Shown here: one piece after another, positions 39,404 through 49,867 of the stretch
How positions within the stretch are numbered: the stretch's first letter is position 1
Layout of the letters: each line of letters opens with the position of its first letter
NCBI RefSeq assembly: GCF_030376615.1
Contig: NZ_JARRAB010000010.1
Span: forward strand, 1-64,000
Length of the DNA stretch: 64,000 nucleotides
Origin: Pseudomonas sp. sp1636
Lineage (GTDB): Bacteria > Pseudomonadota > Gammaproteobacteria > Pseudomonadales > Pseudomonadaceae
Direction: 5' to 3'
Program-made: the position numbers and the translations under genes
The notes under the pieces: model-generated
The model's input: the letters and a program-made list of their open reading frames with translations, nothing else
Told to the model about the DNA's origin: nothing
The model's database searches: none

Positions 39404-39480
39404 GGAGCGGTAGTTCAGTCGGTTAGAATACCGGCCTGTCACGCCGGGGGTCGCGGGTTCGAGTCCCGTCCGCTCCGCCA
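39404..39480 (+). tRNA. tRNA-Asp (anticodon GTC)
   Basis: 77 nt with encoded CCA. Acceptor GGAGCGG pairs with CCGCTCC; anticodon loop CTGTCAC gives GUC; T-loop TTCGAGT; discriminator G. Confidence 0.97.
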
Positions 39481-39486
39481 GTTACG

Positions 39487-39515
39487 AGAAGGCGCATCCT
39501 CGGATGCGCCTTTCT
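39487..39515 (+). terminator. rho-independent terminator after tRNA-Asp
   Basis: Stem GAAGGCGCATCC/GGATGCGCCTTTC with a 2-nt loop and T-rich tail, 7 nt after the tRNA. Confidence 0.85.
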
Positions 39516-39577
39516 TCTATCCGGATTTTACCCACACTGCACGGCTGCTTTTTTTGTACAGTCGTTCTGGGGGAAGC

Positions 39578-41452
39578 ATGCTGCAAAACATCAGGGACAA
39601 TTCACAGGGTTGGATTGCCAAAACCATCATCGGTCTTATTGTGGTACTGCTCGCGCTGACCGGTGTCGAGGCCATTTTTACCGGCACCAGCGACAGCCAG
39701 AATGCCGCTGAAGTCAACGGCGAAAAAATCACGCTCAATGACCTCGGCCAAGCCGTCGAGATGCAACGGCGTCAGCTGTTGCAGCAGCTTGGGCGTGACT
39801 TCGATGCGTCCTTGCTGGACGAGAAGTTGCTGCGCGAGGCCTCACTGAAGGGCCTGATCGAGCGCACTTTATTGCTGCAGGGCGCAACCGCCGCCAAATT
39901 CGCCTTTGCCCCGGCAGCGCTCGATCAGCTGATTCTGCAAACGCCCGAGTTTCTGGTGGATGGCAAGTTCGATGCCGATCGTTTCGACCAGGTAATTCGC
40001 CAGCTCGGCTACACACGCATGCAGTTCCGCCAGATGCTCGAGCAGGAAATGCTGATCGGCCAGCTGCGTGCCGGCCTCTCCGGCAGTGCCTTCGTGACCG
40101 ATTCGGAAGTGGCTGCTTTCGCGCGCCTGGAAAAGCAGACCCGTGACTTCGCGACCCTGACCCTCAAGGCCGATAGCGATGCGGTTCAGCTCAGCGATGA
40201 CGACATTAAGGCTTATTACGATTCACAGGCCAGTCAGTTCATGAGTCCTGAGCAGGTCGTGCTGGAATATGTCGAGCTGAACAAGGATGCATTCTTCGAT
40301 CAGGTTGAAGTCAGTGATGAAGACCTGCAAAGCGCTTACGAAAACGAAATTGCCAATCTGGCCGAGCAGCGCCAAGCCGCGCATATCCTGGTCGAGGTGA
40401 GTGATTCGCTCGACGAGAAGCAGGCCAAGAGCAAGCTTGAGCAAGCGCAGAAACGCCTGCAGCAAGGCGAAGACTTTGCCGCGCTGGCCAAGGAGTTTTC
40501 CGACGATCCGGGTTCCGCCAACAATGGTGGCGATCTTGGTTATGCCGGCCCAGGCGTCTACGACCCGGCCTTTGAAGAGGTGCTGTATGCCTTGAGCGAA
40601 GGCCAGGTCTCAGCGCCAGTGCGCAGCGAGTTTGGCTGGCACCTGATCAAATTGTTGGGCGTGCAGGCACCGGAGGTGCCGAGCTTTGCCAGCCTGCAAG
40701 ACAAGCTGGTACGTGATCTGAAAACACGCAAACTCGAGCAGCGCTTTGTCGAGGTCAGCAAGCAGCTTGAAGATGCCGCGTTCGAAGCCTCGGATCTGGT
40801 TCAGCCTGCCCAAGAGCTGGGGCTGACGATCAAAACCAGCGAAGCCTTTGGGCGTGAGGGCGGTGAAGGGCTGGCGGCTAATCGCCAGGTGATTCAGGCT
40901 GCATTCAGTGCCGAGGTGCTGGAGGATGGCAGTAACAGCAGCACCATCGAACTCGACCCGAATACCGTCGTTGTGCTACGCGTCAAGGAGCACCGCAAAC
41001 CTGAGCAGTTGGCTCTCGAACAGGTCGAAGCGAGCATACGCGAGCAACTGACCAGGGGGCGTGCCAGTGAAGCGGCCAAGGCTGAGGGCGAGGCTCTCCT
41101 GGCAGCCTTGATCGATGGCAAGACGCCGGTTGAACAGGCTGATTCGGGGCAGGCCTGGGAGGTGGTTGAAGCGGCTACACGCAGCCAGGAGGGGGTTGAG
41201 CCCGCCGTCCTGCAGGCGTTGTTCCGTATGCCCAAGCCAAGCGCGGCCGAGCAGTCGACTTTTGTCGGGGTCAGCTTGAGCAACGGCAACTATGTGGTTG
41301 TTCGCCTGAACGGTGTCAGTGAGCCAGCGGCGGCGTTGAGCGAGGAAGACAAGGCCATGTACAGCCGTTTCCTCGCCTCGCGCAGTGGTCAGCAGGACTT
41401 CGCGGCATTCCGCAAGCAATTGGAGGCAAAAGCCGATATCGAACGTTTCTGA
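39578..41452 (+). CDS. ppiD: PpiD-type periplasmic peptidyl-prolyl isomerase/chaperone
   Basis: 624 residues. An N-terminal membrane anchor (IAKTIIGLIVVLLALTGVEA) is followed by a SurA-like chaperone part and a central parvulin domain (about 265-360, with AAHILVEVSD, DDPGSANNGGDLGY and VRSEFGWHLIKLL), then another chaperone-like region. It acts at the SecYEG exit on the periplasmic side in characterised relatives. The ATG at 39578 has GGGGGAAG ahead. It sits next to hupB and tRNA-Asp as in other pseudomonads. Confidence 0.94.
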   Translation: MLQNIRDNSQGWIAKTIIGLIVVLLALTGVEAIFTGTSDSQNAAEVNGEKITLNDLGQAVEMQRRQLLQQLGRDFDASLLDEKLLREASLKGLIERTLLLQGATAAKFAFAPAALDQLILQTPEFLVDGKFDADRFDQVIRQLGYTRMQFRQMLEQEMLIGQLRAGLSGSAFVTDSEVAAFARLEKQTRDFATLTLKADSDAVQLSDDDIKAYYDSQASQFMSPEQVVLEYVELNKDAFFDQVEVSDEDLQSAYENEIANLAEQRQAAHILVEVSDSLDEKQAKSKLEQAQKRLQQGEDFAALAKEFSDDPGSANNGGDLGYAGPGVYDPAFEEVLYALSEGQVSAPVRSEFGWHLIKLLGVQAPEVPSFASLQDKLVRDLKTRKLEQRFVEVSKQLEDAAFEASDLVQPAQELGLTIKTSEAFGREGGEGLAANRQVIQAAFSAEVLEDGSNSSTIELDPNTVVVLRVKEHRKPEQLALEQVEASIREQLTRGRASEAAKAEGEALLAALIDGKTPVEQADSGQAWEVVEAATRSQEGVEPAVLQALFRMPKPSAAEQSTFVGVSLSNGNYVVVRLNGVSEPAAALSEEDKAMYSRFLASRSGQQDFAAFRKQLEAKADIERF

Positions 41453-41466
41453 TATCTGTCGAGGAT

Positions 41467-41497
41467 AAAAAAGGCCGCTAACAGCGGCCTTTTTTAT
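41467..41497. terminator. bidirectional terminator between ppiD and fabI
   Basis: A-run, stem AAGGCCGCT/AGCGGCCTT with a 4-nt loop, then a T-run. It can end ppiD (plus) and fabI (minus). Confidence 0.9.
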
Positions 41498-41514
41498 TAT
41501 TCATGCTGTGGCGA

Positions 41515-42309
41515 TCAGTCTTCCATCGCGCCCATGGCGGTGGTGTTGAAACCGCCGTCGACGTACATGATTTCGCCGCTGACGCCCGAGGCCAGGTCGG
41601 AGCAGAGGAAGGCGCCGGCATTGCCGACTTCTTCGATGGTCACGTTACGGCGCAAGGGGGTCTGCTTCTCGTTGGCCGCGAGCATCTTGCGGAAGCTCTT
41701 GATTCCCGATGCGGCGAGGGTGCGGATGGGGCCTGCAGAGATGGCGTTGACCCGGGTGCCTTCCGGGCCGAGGCTGCCGGCCAGGTAGCGTACACCCGCT
41801 TCCAGACTGGCCTTGGCCATGCCCATGACGTTGTAGTTGGGCATGGTGCGCTCTGCCCCCAGGTAGGAGAGGGTGAGCAGGCTGCCGTTGCGTCCCTTCA
41901 TCATCTCCCGGCCGGCCTTGGCCAATGCCACGAAGCTGTAGGCGCTGATGTCGTGAGCGATGCGGAAGCCTTCGCGAGTGGTGACTTCGGTGAAGTCGCC
42001 GTTGAGTTGATCGCCGGGGGCGAAACCGACCGAGTGGACGATGCAATCCAGGCCGTCCCACTGCTTGCTCAGGGCTTCGAATGCGGCGGCGATTTCTTCG
42101 TCGCTGGCCACGTCGCAGGGGAAGCACAGCTCGGGGCCGGAGCCCCAGCCGGCGGCGAACTCTTCGACGCGACCCTTGAGTTTTTCGTTCTGATAAGTGA
42201 AGGCCAGTTCGGCACCCTCGCGGTGCATGGCTGCGGCGATACCCGAGGCGATGGACAGTTTGCTGGCAACGCCAACGATCAGTACGCGCTTACCGCTTAG
42301 AAAACCCAT
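41515..42309 (-). CDS. fabI: enoyl-[acyl-carrier-protein] reductase (NADH), FabI
   Basis: 264 residues; the last step of each fatty-acid elongation round and the usual triclosan target. N-terminal nucleotide motif [14 protein letters not shown]; catalytic residues in the FabI pattern Tyr149, Tyr159 and Lys166 ([19 protein letters not shown]); C-terminal end [15 protein letters not shown]. Its ATG comes only 30 nt after the stop of the upstream peptide-ABC ATPase gene, so it may be read through from that operon besides any promoter of its own. Confidence 0.97.
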   Translation of the reverse strand: MGFLSGKRVLIVGVASKLSIASGIAAAMHREGAELAFTYQNEKLKGRVEEFAAGWGSGPELCFPCDVASDEEIAAAFEALSKQWDGLDCIVHSVGFAPGDQLNGDFTEVTTREGFRIAHDISAYSFVALAKAGREMMKGRNGSLLTLSYLGAERTMPNYNVMGMAKASLEAGVRYLAGSLGPEGTRVNAISAGPIRTLAASGIKSFRKMLAANEKQTPLRRNVTIEEVGNAGAFLCSDLASGVSGEIMYVDGGFNTTAMGAMED

Positions 42310-42339
42310 GTGTGTTCTTCCTCTTCCTGCTTTAAGGAT

Positions 42340-43953
42340 TTAGTCAGCAGCGCCCGGAGCCAATAAGGCGGCTTCCAGCAACTGCTGGGTGTAAATATGC
42401 TGTGGCGCGGCGAAGATCGCCGCTGCCGGGCCTTGTTCGACCGCTTGACCTTCCTTGACCACGATCAGGTGGTGGCTGATCGCCCGAACCACCGCCAAGT
42501 CGTGGCTGATGAACAGGTAAGTCAGGTTGTACTTGGCCTGCAATGAACGCAACAACTCCACTACTTGACGCTGAACCGTACGGTCGAGCGCCGAAGTCGG
42601 CTCGTCCAATAGTATCAGCGCCGGTTTCAGCACCAGTGCGCGGGCAATGGCAATCCGCTGCCGTTGTCCGCCGGAAAACTCGTGGGGGTAACGGTGCCGG
42701 GTATCCGGATCCAGGTCTACCTCCATAAGTGCGTCGATGATCGCCTGTTCCTGCTCCGCCGGCGTGCCCATGCGATGAATGCGCAGACCCTCGCCGATAA
42801 TCATGCCCACCGTCATGCGCGGGCTCAGGCTGCCGAAGGGATCCTGAAACACCACCTGCATCTGCCGGCGCAGCGGACGCACTTGTTGCTGCGCCAACCC
42901 ATCCAGTGCCTGGCCCTGAAAACGAATGGCGCCCTGGCTGCCGATCAGCCGCAGGATTGCCAGGCCCAGGGTGGATTTGCCGGAACCGCTTTCGCCCACG
43001 ATACCCAGGGTTTGGCCCTGGGGCAGGCTGAAATTGATGCCATCCACCGCTTTCACATAGTCGACGGTACGCCGCAGCAGTCCTTTCTTGATCGGGAACC
43101 ACACGCGCAGATCGTCGACTTCCAGCAGCGGCGGGCCTGCAGGGTTGGCTACCGGCTCGCCGCTCGGCTCGGCACCGAGCAGTTCCTGGGTGTAGGGATG
43201 CTGCGGCGCATGGAACAGCTGTTCACACGACGCTTGTTCGACGATCTTTCCCTGCTGCATGACACATACGCGATGGGCAATTCGTCGCACCAGGTTGAGA
43301 TCGTGACTGATCAGCAGCAGCGCCATGCCCAGACGCGCCTGCAGATCCTTGAGCAGTTCGAGGATTTTCAGCTGCACGGTGACGTCCAGCGCGGTGGTCG
43401 GCTCATCGGCGATCAGCAATTCCGGCTCGTTGGCCAGGGCCATGGCGATCATCACCCGTTGCCGTTGGCCGCCAGACAGTTCATGCGGGTAGGCCTTGAG
43501 GCGCTTGTACGGTTCGGGGATGCCGACCAGCCCGAGCAGTTCCAGGGTGCGTGCGGTGGCGGCTTTGCCCGACAGCCCTTTATGCAGGGCCAGCACTTCA
43601 TTGATCTGTTTCTCGATGCTGTGCAGCGGGTTAAGCGACGTCATGGGTTCCTGAAACACCATGGCGATGCGGTTGCCGCGGATGTTGCGCAGCTTGTTTT
43701 CGCCGAGCGTGAGCAGGTCTTGCCCGCCATAGTGAATAGTGCCGCTCGGATGCCGGGCCAAGGGGTAGGGCAGTAGGCGCAGGATCGAGTGGGCGGTGAC
43801 CGACTTGCCTGAGCCACTTTCACCGACCAGGGCCAGGGTCTCGCCGCGGCGGATATCGAAGCTGACGCCTTCGATCACGCGTTGCTTCGAGTCACCGCTG
43901 ACAAATTCGACGGCCAGGTCACGTACTTCGATAAGGGTGTCGGATCGGGTCAT
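42340..43953 (-). CDS. nppD: peptide ABC importer, tandem ATPase (NppD/YejF type)
   Basis: 537 residues with two complete ABC ATPase halves (about 5-255 and 285-530), each with Walker A GESGSGKS, signature LSGGQ or FSGGQ, and a D-loop. Such fused ATPases energise YejABEF/Npp-type oligopeptide importers. The ATG at 43953 has GAGGA upstream and comes 1 nt after the upstream permease stop; an ATG 8 codons earlier would overlap that gene. In P. aeruginosa the equivalent system takes up peptidyl-nucleoside antibiotics, hence the symbol. Confidence 0.92.
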   Translation of the reverse strand: MTRSDTLIEVRDLAVEFVSGDSKQRVIEGVSFDIRRGETLALVGESGSGKSVTAHSILRLLPYPLARHPSGTIHYGGQDLLTLGENKLRNIRGNRIAMVFQEPMTSLNPLHSIEKQINEVLALHKGLSGKAATARTLELLGLVGIPEPYKRLKAYPHELSGGQRQRVMIAMALANEPELLIADEPTTALDVTVQLKILELLKDLQARLGMALLLISHDLNLVRRIAHRVCVMQQGKIVEQASCEQLFHAPQHPYTQELLGAEPSGEPVANPAGPPLLEVDDLRVWFPIKKGLLRRTVDYVKAVDGINFSLPQGQTLGIVGESGSGKSTLGLAILRLIGSQGAIRFQGQALDGLAQQQVRPLRRQMQVVFQDPFGSLSPRMTVGMIIGEGLRIHRMGTPAEQEQAIIDALMEVDLDPDTRHRYPHEFSGGQRQRIAIARALVLKPALILLDEPTSALDRTVQRQVVELLRSLQAKYNLTYLFISHDLAVVRAISHHLIVVKEGQAVEQGPAAAIFAAPQHIYTQQLLEAALLAPGAAD

Positions 43954-43954
43954 C

Positions 43955-44974
43955 TTATTTCCTCGGATCGAAGGCATCGCGTGCCGCTTCGCCGATAAAC
44001 ACCAAGAGGCTGAGCATCAGCGCCAGTACGCTAAAGGCGCTGATGCCGAGCCAGGGCGCCTGCAGGTTGGATTTACCCTGGGCGACCAGTTCGCCCAGAG
44101 AGGGCGCCCCCGGCGGCAGGCCGAAGCCGAGGAAGTCCAGTGCGGTCAGGGTGCCGATGGCGCCGGTGAGAATGAAGGGCATGAAGGTCATGGTCGAGAC
44201 CATGGCGTTGGGCAGGATGTGATTGAACATGATGGCGCCGTTCTGCATGCCCAGGGCGCGGGCGGCGCGCACGTATTCCAGGTTGCGTCCGCGGAGGAAC
44301 TCGGCGCGCACCACATCGACCAGGCTCATCCAGGAGAACAGCAGCATGATGCCCAGCAGCCACCAGAAATTCGGCTGCACGAAGCTGGCCAGAATGATCA
44401 GCAGGTAGAGCACCGGCAGGCCCGACCAGATTTCCAGAAAGCGTTGCCCGACCAGGTCGACCCAGCCGCCATAGAAGCCCTGCAGGGCGCCGGCGAACAC
44501 GCCGATGATCGAGCTGAGAATGGTCAGGGTCAGGGCGAACAACACCGAAATGCGAAAGCCGTAGATCACCCTGGCCATGACATCGCGGCCCTGATCGTCG
44601 GTGCCCAGCCAATTGTCGGCGGAAGGCGGTGCCGGGGCGGGTACCTGCAGCTCGTAATTGATGCTGGAGTAGCTGAAGGGGATCGGCGGCCAGAGCATCC
44701 AGCCGTCCTTCTGCTCGATCAGCTCCTGGATGTAGGGGCTCTTGTAATTGGCTTGCAAGGGGAACTCGCCGCCGAAGGTGGTTTCCGGGTAACGCTTGAG
44801 CACTGGGAAATACCACTCGCCGTCATAGTGCACGACCAGGGGTTTGTCGTTGGCGATCAGTTCGGCGCCGAGGCTCAGGCCGAACAGCGCGAGGAAGATC
44901 CACAACGACCACCAGCCGCGCTTATGGGCCTTGAACAGGAGCAGGCGGCGCTGATTGAGCGGGGAGAGCGTCAT
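43955..44974 (-). CDS. nppC: peptide ABC importer permease (NppC/YejE type)
   Basis: 339-residue inner-membrane permease of the OppC class. It has an extended N-terminal periplasmic insert after the first helix (KPLVVHYDGEWYFPVLKRYP), the YejE hallmark. The EAA loop reads YVRAARALGMQNGAIMFNHI. The start at 44974 lies 1 nt after the nppB stop (TGAAATG) with GGGAGG ahead. Confidence 0.92.
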   Translation of the reverse strand: MTLSPLNQRRLLLFKAHKRGWWSLWIFLALFGLSLGAELIANDKPLVVHYDGEWYFPVLKRYPETTFGGEFPLQANYKSPYIQELIEQKDGWMLWPPIPFSYSSINYELQVPAPAPPSADNWLGTDDQGRDVMARVIYGFRISVLFALTLTILSSIIGVFAGALQGFYGGWVDLVGQRFLEIWSGLPVLYLLIILASFVQPNFWWLLGIMLLFSWMSLVDVVRAEFLRGRNLEYVRAARALGMQNGAIMFNHILPNAMVSTMTFMPFILTGAIGTLTALDFLGFGLPPGAPSLGELVAQGKSNLQAPWLGISAFSVLALMLSLLVFIGEAARDAFDPRK

Positions 44975-44975
44975 T

Positions 44976-46049
44976 TCAACCCTCCCGGCTTTCGAAGTCG
45001 ATGCGCGGATCGACCAGGGTGTAGGTGATATCACCGATCAATTTCACGGCCAATCCCAATAAGGTGAAGACGAACAGGGTGCCGAAAACCACCGGGTAGT
45101 CGCGGTTGATGGCCGCCTCGAAACTCATCAGGCCCAGGCCGTCGAGGGAAAATATCACCTCGATCAACAGGGAACCGGTGAAGAAGATGCCGATAAAGGC
45201 CGCGGGGAAGCCGGCAATGATGATCAGCATGGCGTTGCGGAACACATGGCCATAGAGCACGCGGTTACTGCTCAGGCCCTTGGCTCTGGCAGTGGTCACA
45301 TACTGTTTGTTGATCTCGTCGAGGAAGCTGTTTTTGGTCAGCAGGGTCAGGGTGGCGAAGTTGCCGATGACCAAGGCGGTCACCGGCAGCGCCAGGTGCC
45401 AGAAGTAGTCGAGAATCTTGCCGCCGAGGCTGAGTTCGTCGAAGTTGTTCGAGGTCAGGCCGCGCAGCGGAAACCAGTCGAGGTAGCTGCCGCCGGCGAA
45501 CACCACGATCAACAGAATGGCGAACAGGAAGGCCGGGATCGCATAGCCGACGATGATCGCCGAACTGGTCCAGACGTCGAAGGCGCTGCCGTGGCGGGTG
45601 GCCTTGGCGATGCCCAGCGGGATCGAAACCAGGTACATGATCAGGGTGCTCCACAGCCCCAAGGAGACCGACACCGGCATCTTCTCGATGATCAGGTCGA
45701 TCACCCTGGCATCGCGGAAAAAGCTCTCGCCGAAGTCGAAGCGGACATAGTTTTTCAGCATGATCCAGAAGCGTTCGGGGGCCGGCTTGTCGAAGCCGTA
45801 CAGGCGCTCGATCTCGGCGATCAGTTCCGGGTCGAGACCCTGTGCGCCGCGATAGTTGGAGCCGGCGATGGCGACTTCGGCGCCGCCGCCGGCGATGCGG
45901 CTGGTGGCGCCCTCGAAGCCTTCCAGCTTGGCGATCATCTGTTCCACCGGCCCGCCGGGGGCGGCCTGGATGATGATGAAGTTGATCAGCAGGATGCCGA
46001 ACAGGGTGGGAATGATCAGCAACAGGCGACGGAAGATATACGCCAGCAT
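44976..46049 (-). CDS. nppB: peptide ABC importer permease (NppB/YejB type)
   Basis: 357-residue OppB-class permease. It begins with [20 protein letters not shown] and contains the YejB-specific insert with [16 protein letters not shown]. The EAA loop is [20 protein letters not shown]. One nt separates it from the upstream binding-protein gene. Works with the NppC-type permease. Confidence 0.92.
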   Translation of the reverse strand: MLAYIFRRLLLIIPTLFGILLINFIIIQAAPGGPVEQMIAKLEGFEGATSRIAGGGAEVAIAGSNYRGAQGLDPELIAEIERLYGFDKPAPERFWIMLKNYVRFDFGESFFRDARVIDLIIEKMPVSVSLGLWSTLIMYLVSIPLGIAKATRHGSAFDVWTSSAIIVGYAIPAFLFAILLIVVFAGGSYLDWFPLRGLTSNNFDELSLGGKILDYFWHLALPVTALVIGNFATLTLLTKNSFLDEINKQYVTTARAKGLSSNRVLYGHVFRNAMLIIIAGFPAAFIGIFFTGSLLIEVIFSLDGLGLMSFEAAINRDYPVVFGTLFVFTLLGLAVKLIGDITYTLVDPRIDFESREG

Positions 46050-46050
46050 C

Positions 46051-47895
46051 TTATTGCTCCGTATTCGCCGCGGCGGCGTTGTCCACTGCGGCGGGGGGCT
46101 GTTGCGGGCGAGCCCACCAGGTGTTCAGGCCGATGTCGTATTGAGGGGTGACTTTCGGGTGCTCGAAGCGGTTCCAGTAGGCCACGCGCCAGGTCTTGAT
46201 GTGCCAGTTGGGGATCACGTAATGACCCCACAGCAACACGCGGTCGAGGGCCCGGGTATGGGCGATCAGGCTTTGCCGGGAAGTGGCGTTGATCAGACCA
46301 TCGACCAGTTGGTCGATGGCAGGATCTTTCAAGCCGATGAAATTACGGCTGCCGGGATTGTCGGCGCTGCTCGAATGCCAGTATTCGCGCTGCTCGTTGC
46401 CCGGCGAATTGGACTGGCCGAAGCCGCCCACGATCAGGTCGAAATCCCGCGAGCGCAGACGGTTGATGTACTGCGAGACATCGACTCGACGGATCACCAG
46501 TTCCATGCCGAGATCGGCCATGTTGCGCTTGAATGGCAGCAGTACGCGCTCGAACTCGGTTTGCGCGAGAAGGAACTCGAGGCTGACCGGCTTGCCTTCG
46601 GCGTCGAGCATCTGGTCGCCTTCGATACGCCAGCCGGCTTCCTGCAGCAGTTGGTAGGCCCGCCGCTGCTGTTCGCGGATGATGCCGCTGCCGTCGGTGA
46701 CGGGTACGTTGAACTCATCGCTGAACGCCTGCGCCGGGATCATGCTGCGCAGCGGCTCGAGGAGCTGCAGTTCGTCGGCGCCGGGTAGGCCGCTGGAGGC
46801 CAGTTCGGAGTTGTCGAAATAACTGCGGGTGCGGGTATAGGCACCATTGAACAACTGGCGGTTGGTCCATTCGAAGTCGAACAGCAGACCCAGCGCCTCC
46901 CGCACCCGTTTGTCCTGGAACAGTGGCCGACGGGTGTTGAAGATGAAGCCCTGCATGCCGGTGGGGTTGTGGTTTTCGATCTCTTCTTTGATCAGTTGGC
47001 CATTGGCAACGGCGGGGGTGTCGTAGGCGGTGGCCCAATTTTTCGCGCTGGTTTCCAGCCAGTAATCGAACTGCCCGGCTTTCAGGGCCTCGAGGGCCAC
47101 GGTGTTGTCGCGGTAGTAATCGATGCGCATGCTGTCGAAGTTGTAGAAGCCGCGGTTGACCGGCAGATCCTTGCCCCACCAATCCTTGACTCGCTCATAG
47201 CGAATCGAGCGGCCGGCTTTGACCTCGGCCACCACATAGGGGCCGCTGCCGAGCGGAATCTCCAGGTTGCTCTTGCTGAAGTCGCGTTCGGCCCACCAGT
47301 GCTTGGGCAGTACCGGCAGTTGGCCGAGAATCAGCGGCAGCTCGCGGTTGCCGGCATGCTTGAAGATGAAGCGCACCTGGCGCGGGCCTTCGACTTCGAC
47401 CCGTTCGACATCGGCATAGTAGCCGCGGTAGGTGGGCGCTCCCTGGGTCATCAGGGTCTCGAAGGTGAACTTGACGTCCTCGGCGGTCACCGCTTGGCCG
47501 TCGTTGAAACGGGCCTCGGGACGCAGGTAGAAACGCACCCAGGTATTGTCTGCGGCTGTTTCGATGGTTTGCGCGAGCAGGCCGTACTCGCTGAAGGGCT
47601 CGTCCAGGCTATGACGAGTCAGGGTGTCGTACACCAGGCCGATATTATCGGCCGCTACCCCTTTGTTGATGAAGGGGTTGAGGCTGTCAAAGCCGCCAAA
47701 GCCGGCCTGGCGCAAGGTGCCGCCTTTGGGGGCATCGGGGTTCACGTAGTCGAAATGCTGGAAGTCGGCCGGGTATTTCGGCGCTTCCTGATACAGAGTC
47801 AAGGCGTGCTGGCCGGCGGCCTGGCTCAGGCTGGCCAGGCCGAGCAGCAAGAGGGTGCTGGCGTGCAGCAGAAATGAGCGCAGAGGCGGCGTCAT
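46051..47895 (-). CDS. nppA2: peptide-binding protein of the ABC importer, second copy (NppA2/YejA type)
   Basis: 614-residue periplasmic binding protein (SBP family 5) with a signal peptide ending near ASLSQAAG. Family motifs: [37 protein letters not shown] and [17 protein letters not shown]. The ATG at 47895 overlaps the stop of the preceding binding-protein gene (ATGA). It is clearly related to the upstream protein over its whole length, so the pair arose by duplication. Confidence 0.92.
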   Translation of the reverse strand: MTPPLRSFLLHASTLLLLGLASLSQAAGQHALTLYQEAPKYPADFQHFDYVNPDAPKGGTLRQAGFGGFDSLNPFINKGVAADNIGLVYDTLTRHSLDEPFSEYGLLAQTIETAADNTWVRFYLRPEARFNDGQAVTAEDVKFTFETLMTQGAPTYRGYYADVERVEVEGPRQVRFIFKHAGNRELPLILGQLPVLPKHWWAERDFSKSNLEIPLGSGPYVVAEVKAGRSIRYERVKDWWGKDLPVNRGFYNFDSMRIDYYRDNTVALEALKAGQFDYWLETSAKNWATAYDTPAVANGQLIKEEIENHNPTGMQGFIFNTRRPLFQDKRVREALGLLFDFEWTNRQLFNGAYTRTRSYFDNSELASSGLPGADELQLLEPLRSMIPAQAFSDEFNVPVTDGSGIIREQQRRAYQLLQEAGWRIEGDQMLDAEGKPVSLEFLLAQTEFERVLLPFKRNMADLGMELVIRRVDVSQYINRLRSRDFDLIVGGFGQSNSPGNEQREYWHSSSADNPGSRNFIGLKDPAIDQLVDGLINATSRQSLIAHTRALDRVLLWGHYVIPNWHIKTWRVAYWNRFEHPKVTPQYDIGLNTWWARPQQPPAAVDNAAAANTEQ

Positions 47896-49721
47896 CGGGC
47901 ATTCTCCGTGGGTTTCAGCCACCAGGTGCGCAGGCCCAGGGTGTAGGGCGGCGTGGTGACGAAGGCAAACCGATCGCGGTAGGCCAGGCGGTGGTAATTG
48001 ATGTACCAATTGGGGATGGTGTAGTGCTGCCACAGCAGCACCCGGTCGAGTGCGCGGGTGGCAGCGATCTGTTGATCGCGGGTCTTGGCTGACAGCAACT
48101 TGTCGAGCAAGGCATCGACCACCGGATGATTTACGCCTGCGTAGTTCTTGCCGCCCTTGACCGTGGCCTGGCTGGAGTGGAAGTACAGCGACTGCTCGAG
48201 GCCCGGGCTGAGGGTTTGCGGCAGGGTCAGCAAAATCATGTCGAAGTCGAATTGATCCAGGCGCTGTTTATACTGCGCGCGATCGACGGTGCGCAGGTTG
48301 GCCTGGATGCCGATGCTGGCGAGGTTCTCGGTGAACGGCTGAAGAATTCGTTCGAGGTTTGGGTTGACCAGCAAGATCTCGAACCGCAGCGGCTCCCCCT
48401 TGGCGTTCAGCAGGCGCTGGCCGGATGGCTTCCATCCCGCCTCGCCCAATAGACCGAGAGCGTGGCGCAAGGTTTCCCGGGGGATGCCGCGACCATCGGT
48501 TTGCGGCATGGCGAAGGGTTCGCTGAACAAGCGTTTGGGCAGTTGTTTGCGATAGGGTGAGAGCAGCAGCCATTCGGCACCTTGGGGCGTACCGGTGGCG
48601 GAGAACTCGCTGTTTGGGTAATAGCTCTTGGCTCGTATGTAGGAGTCGTTGAACAGCGCGCGGTTGCTCCACTCGAAGTCGAACATCAGCCCCAGGGCTT
48701 CACGTACCTTGCGTTCGGCGAAAGCCGCGCGCCTGCTGTTCATGAACAAGGCCTGGGTCTGCGTGGGAATCTGATGCGGGATCTCGGCGCGGATCACCTC
48801 GCCACGCAGCAGCGCCGGAAAGTGGTAGCCGTTGGCCCAGTTCTTCGCTTGTTGTTCGATATAGAAGTCGAATTCGCCGGCCTTGAAGGCTTCGAAGGCC
48901 ACATGGCTATCGCGGTAGAACTCCACCTCGACCCGGTCGAAGTTGTATTTGCCGCGATTGACCGGCAGTTTCTCTCCCCACCAATTCTTTACCCGCTCGA
49001 AGGTCAGGCTGCGTCCCGGGGCGACTTGGGTGATGCGGTAAGGGCCACTGCCCAGCGGCGGTTCGAATGTGGTGGCCTTGAAGTCGCGGTTCTTCCAGTA
49101 GTGTTGTGGCAGTATCGGTAACTCGCCCAGGCGCAGGATCAGCAGTGGGTTGCCCGAGCGTTTGAACACGAAGCGGATGCGGTGGCGATTGAGGATGTCG
49201 ACCCGCTTCACTTCCTGCAGGTTGGTTCGGTACTGCGGGTGGCCCTCTTTGAGCAGCAGCCGATAGGAAAACGCCACGTCAAAGGCGGTGATCGGCTTGC
49301 CGTCATGGAACTGCGCTTGCGGGCGCAGATTGAACACCACCCAGCTGCGATCTTCGCTGTACTCGACCGATTTGGCGATAAGGCCATAGCTGGAAGTCGG
49401 CTCATCGCCGGAGGGGTCGTAATGGCCGGTGCCCGCCATCAGCGGTTCATTAAGCTCAGTGACGCCGTATTGAAGGAAATTGGCGGTGGAAATCGGGCTG
49501 GTGCCCTTGAAAGTGTAGGCGTTGAGGGTGTCGAAGGTGCCCGTGGCCATGAGTCGCAGCGTTCCGCCTTTCGGGGCGTCGGGATTGACCCAGTCGAAGT
49601 GGGTGAAGCTGGCCGGGTATTTGAGTGCGCCAAATTGCGCATAGCCGTGGCTTTCGTTGACGGTTGCCCACGCGGGAAAGCCGATGGCCAAGCTGAGGAT
49701 TAGCGAGAGGAGGGGACGCAT
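47892..49721 (-). CDS. nppA1: peptide-binding protein of the ABC importer, first copy (NppA1/YejA type)
   Basis: 609-residue periplasmic binding protein (SBP family 5). Signal peptide MRPLLSLILSLAIGFPAWA; motifs [37 protein letters not shown] and LGSGPYRITQVAPGRSL. The ATG at 49721 is taken over a TTG one codon earlier. First gene of the minus-strand operon A1-A2-B-C-D, which runs into fabI. It and the neighbouring copy probably widen the peptide range. Confidence 0.91.
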   Translation of the reverse strand: MRPLLSLILSLAIGFPAWATVNESHGYAQFGALKYPASFTHFDWVNPDAPKGGTLRLMATGTFDTLNAYTFKGTSPISTANFLQYGVTELNEPLMAGTGHYDPSGDEPTSSYGLIAKSVEYSEDRSWVVFNLRPQAQFHDGKPITAFDVAFSYRLLLKEGHPQYRTNLQEVKRVDILNRHRIRFVFKRSGNPLLILRLGELPILPQHYWKNRDFKATTFEPPLGSGPYRITQVAPGRSLTFERVKNWWGEKLPVNRGKYNFDRVEVEFYRDSHVAFEAFKAGEFDFYIEQQAKNWANGYHFPALLRGEVIRAEIPHQIPTQTQALFMNSRRAAFAERKVREALGLMFDFEWSNRALFNDSYIRAKSYYPNSEFSATGTPQGAEWLLLSPYRKQLPKRLFSEPFAMPQTDGRGIPRETLRHALGLLGEAGWKPSGQRLLNAKGEPLRFEILLVNPNLERILQPFTENLASIGIQANLRTVDRAQYKQRLDQFDFDMILLTLPQTLSPGLEQSLYFHSSQATVKGGKNYAGVNHPVVDALLDKLLSAKTRDQQIAATRALDRVLLWQHYTIPNWYINYHRLAYRDRFAFVTTPPYTLGLRTWWLKPTENAR

Positions 49722-49867
49722 CAAGTGGAAGATCCGATCCGGAGCGGCTTTTGGGCTTCTTGTCCGGTACAGTAACAGCTTGTATCCGTAGGAAAAAGAC
49801 CAAGTCTATTGGCTGGGTATGCGGGCATTATTACTCTCTTTGGCTTAATCACCACGAGGCCTTGAAC

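Noticed and set aside
42340..43953. Two ABC domains in one frame considered as a gene-fusion artefact.
   Set aside because: Tandem ATPases are the normal form in YejF-type peptide importers.
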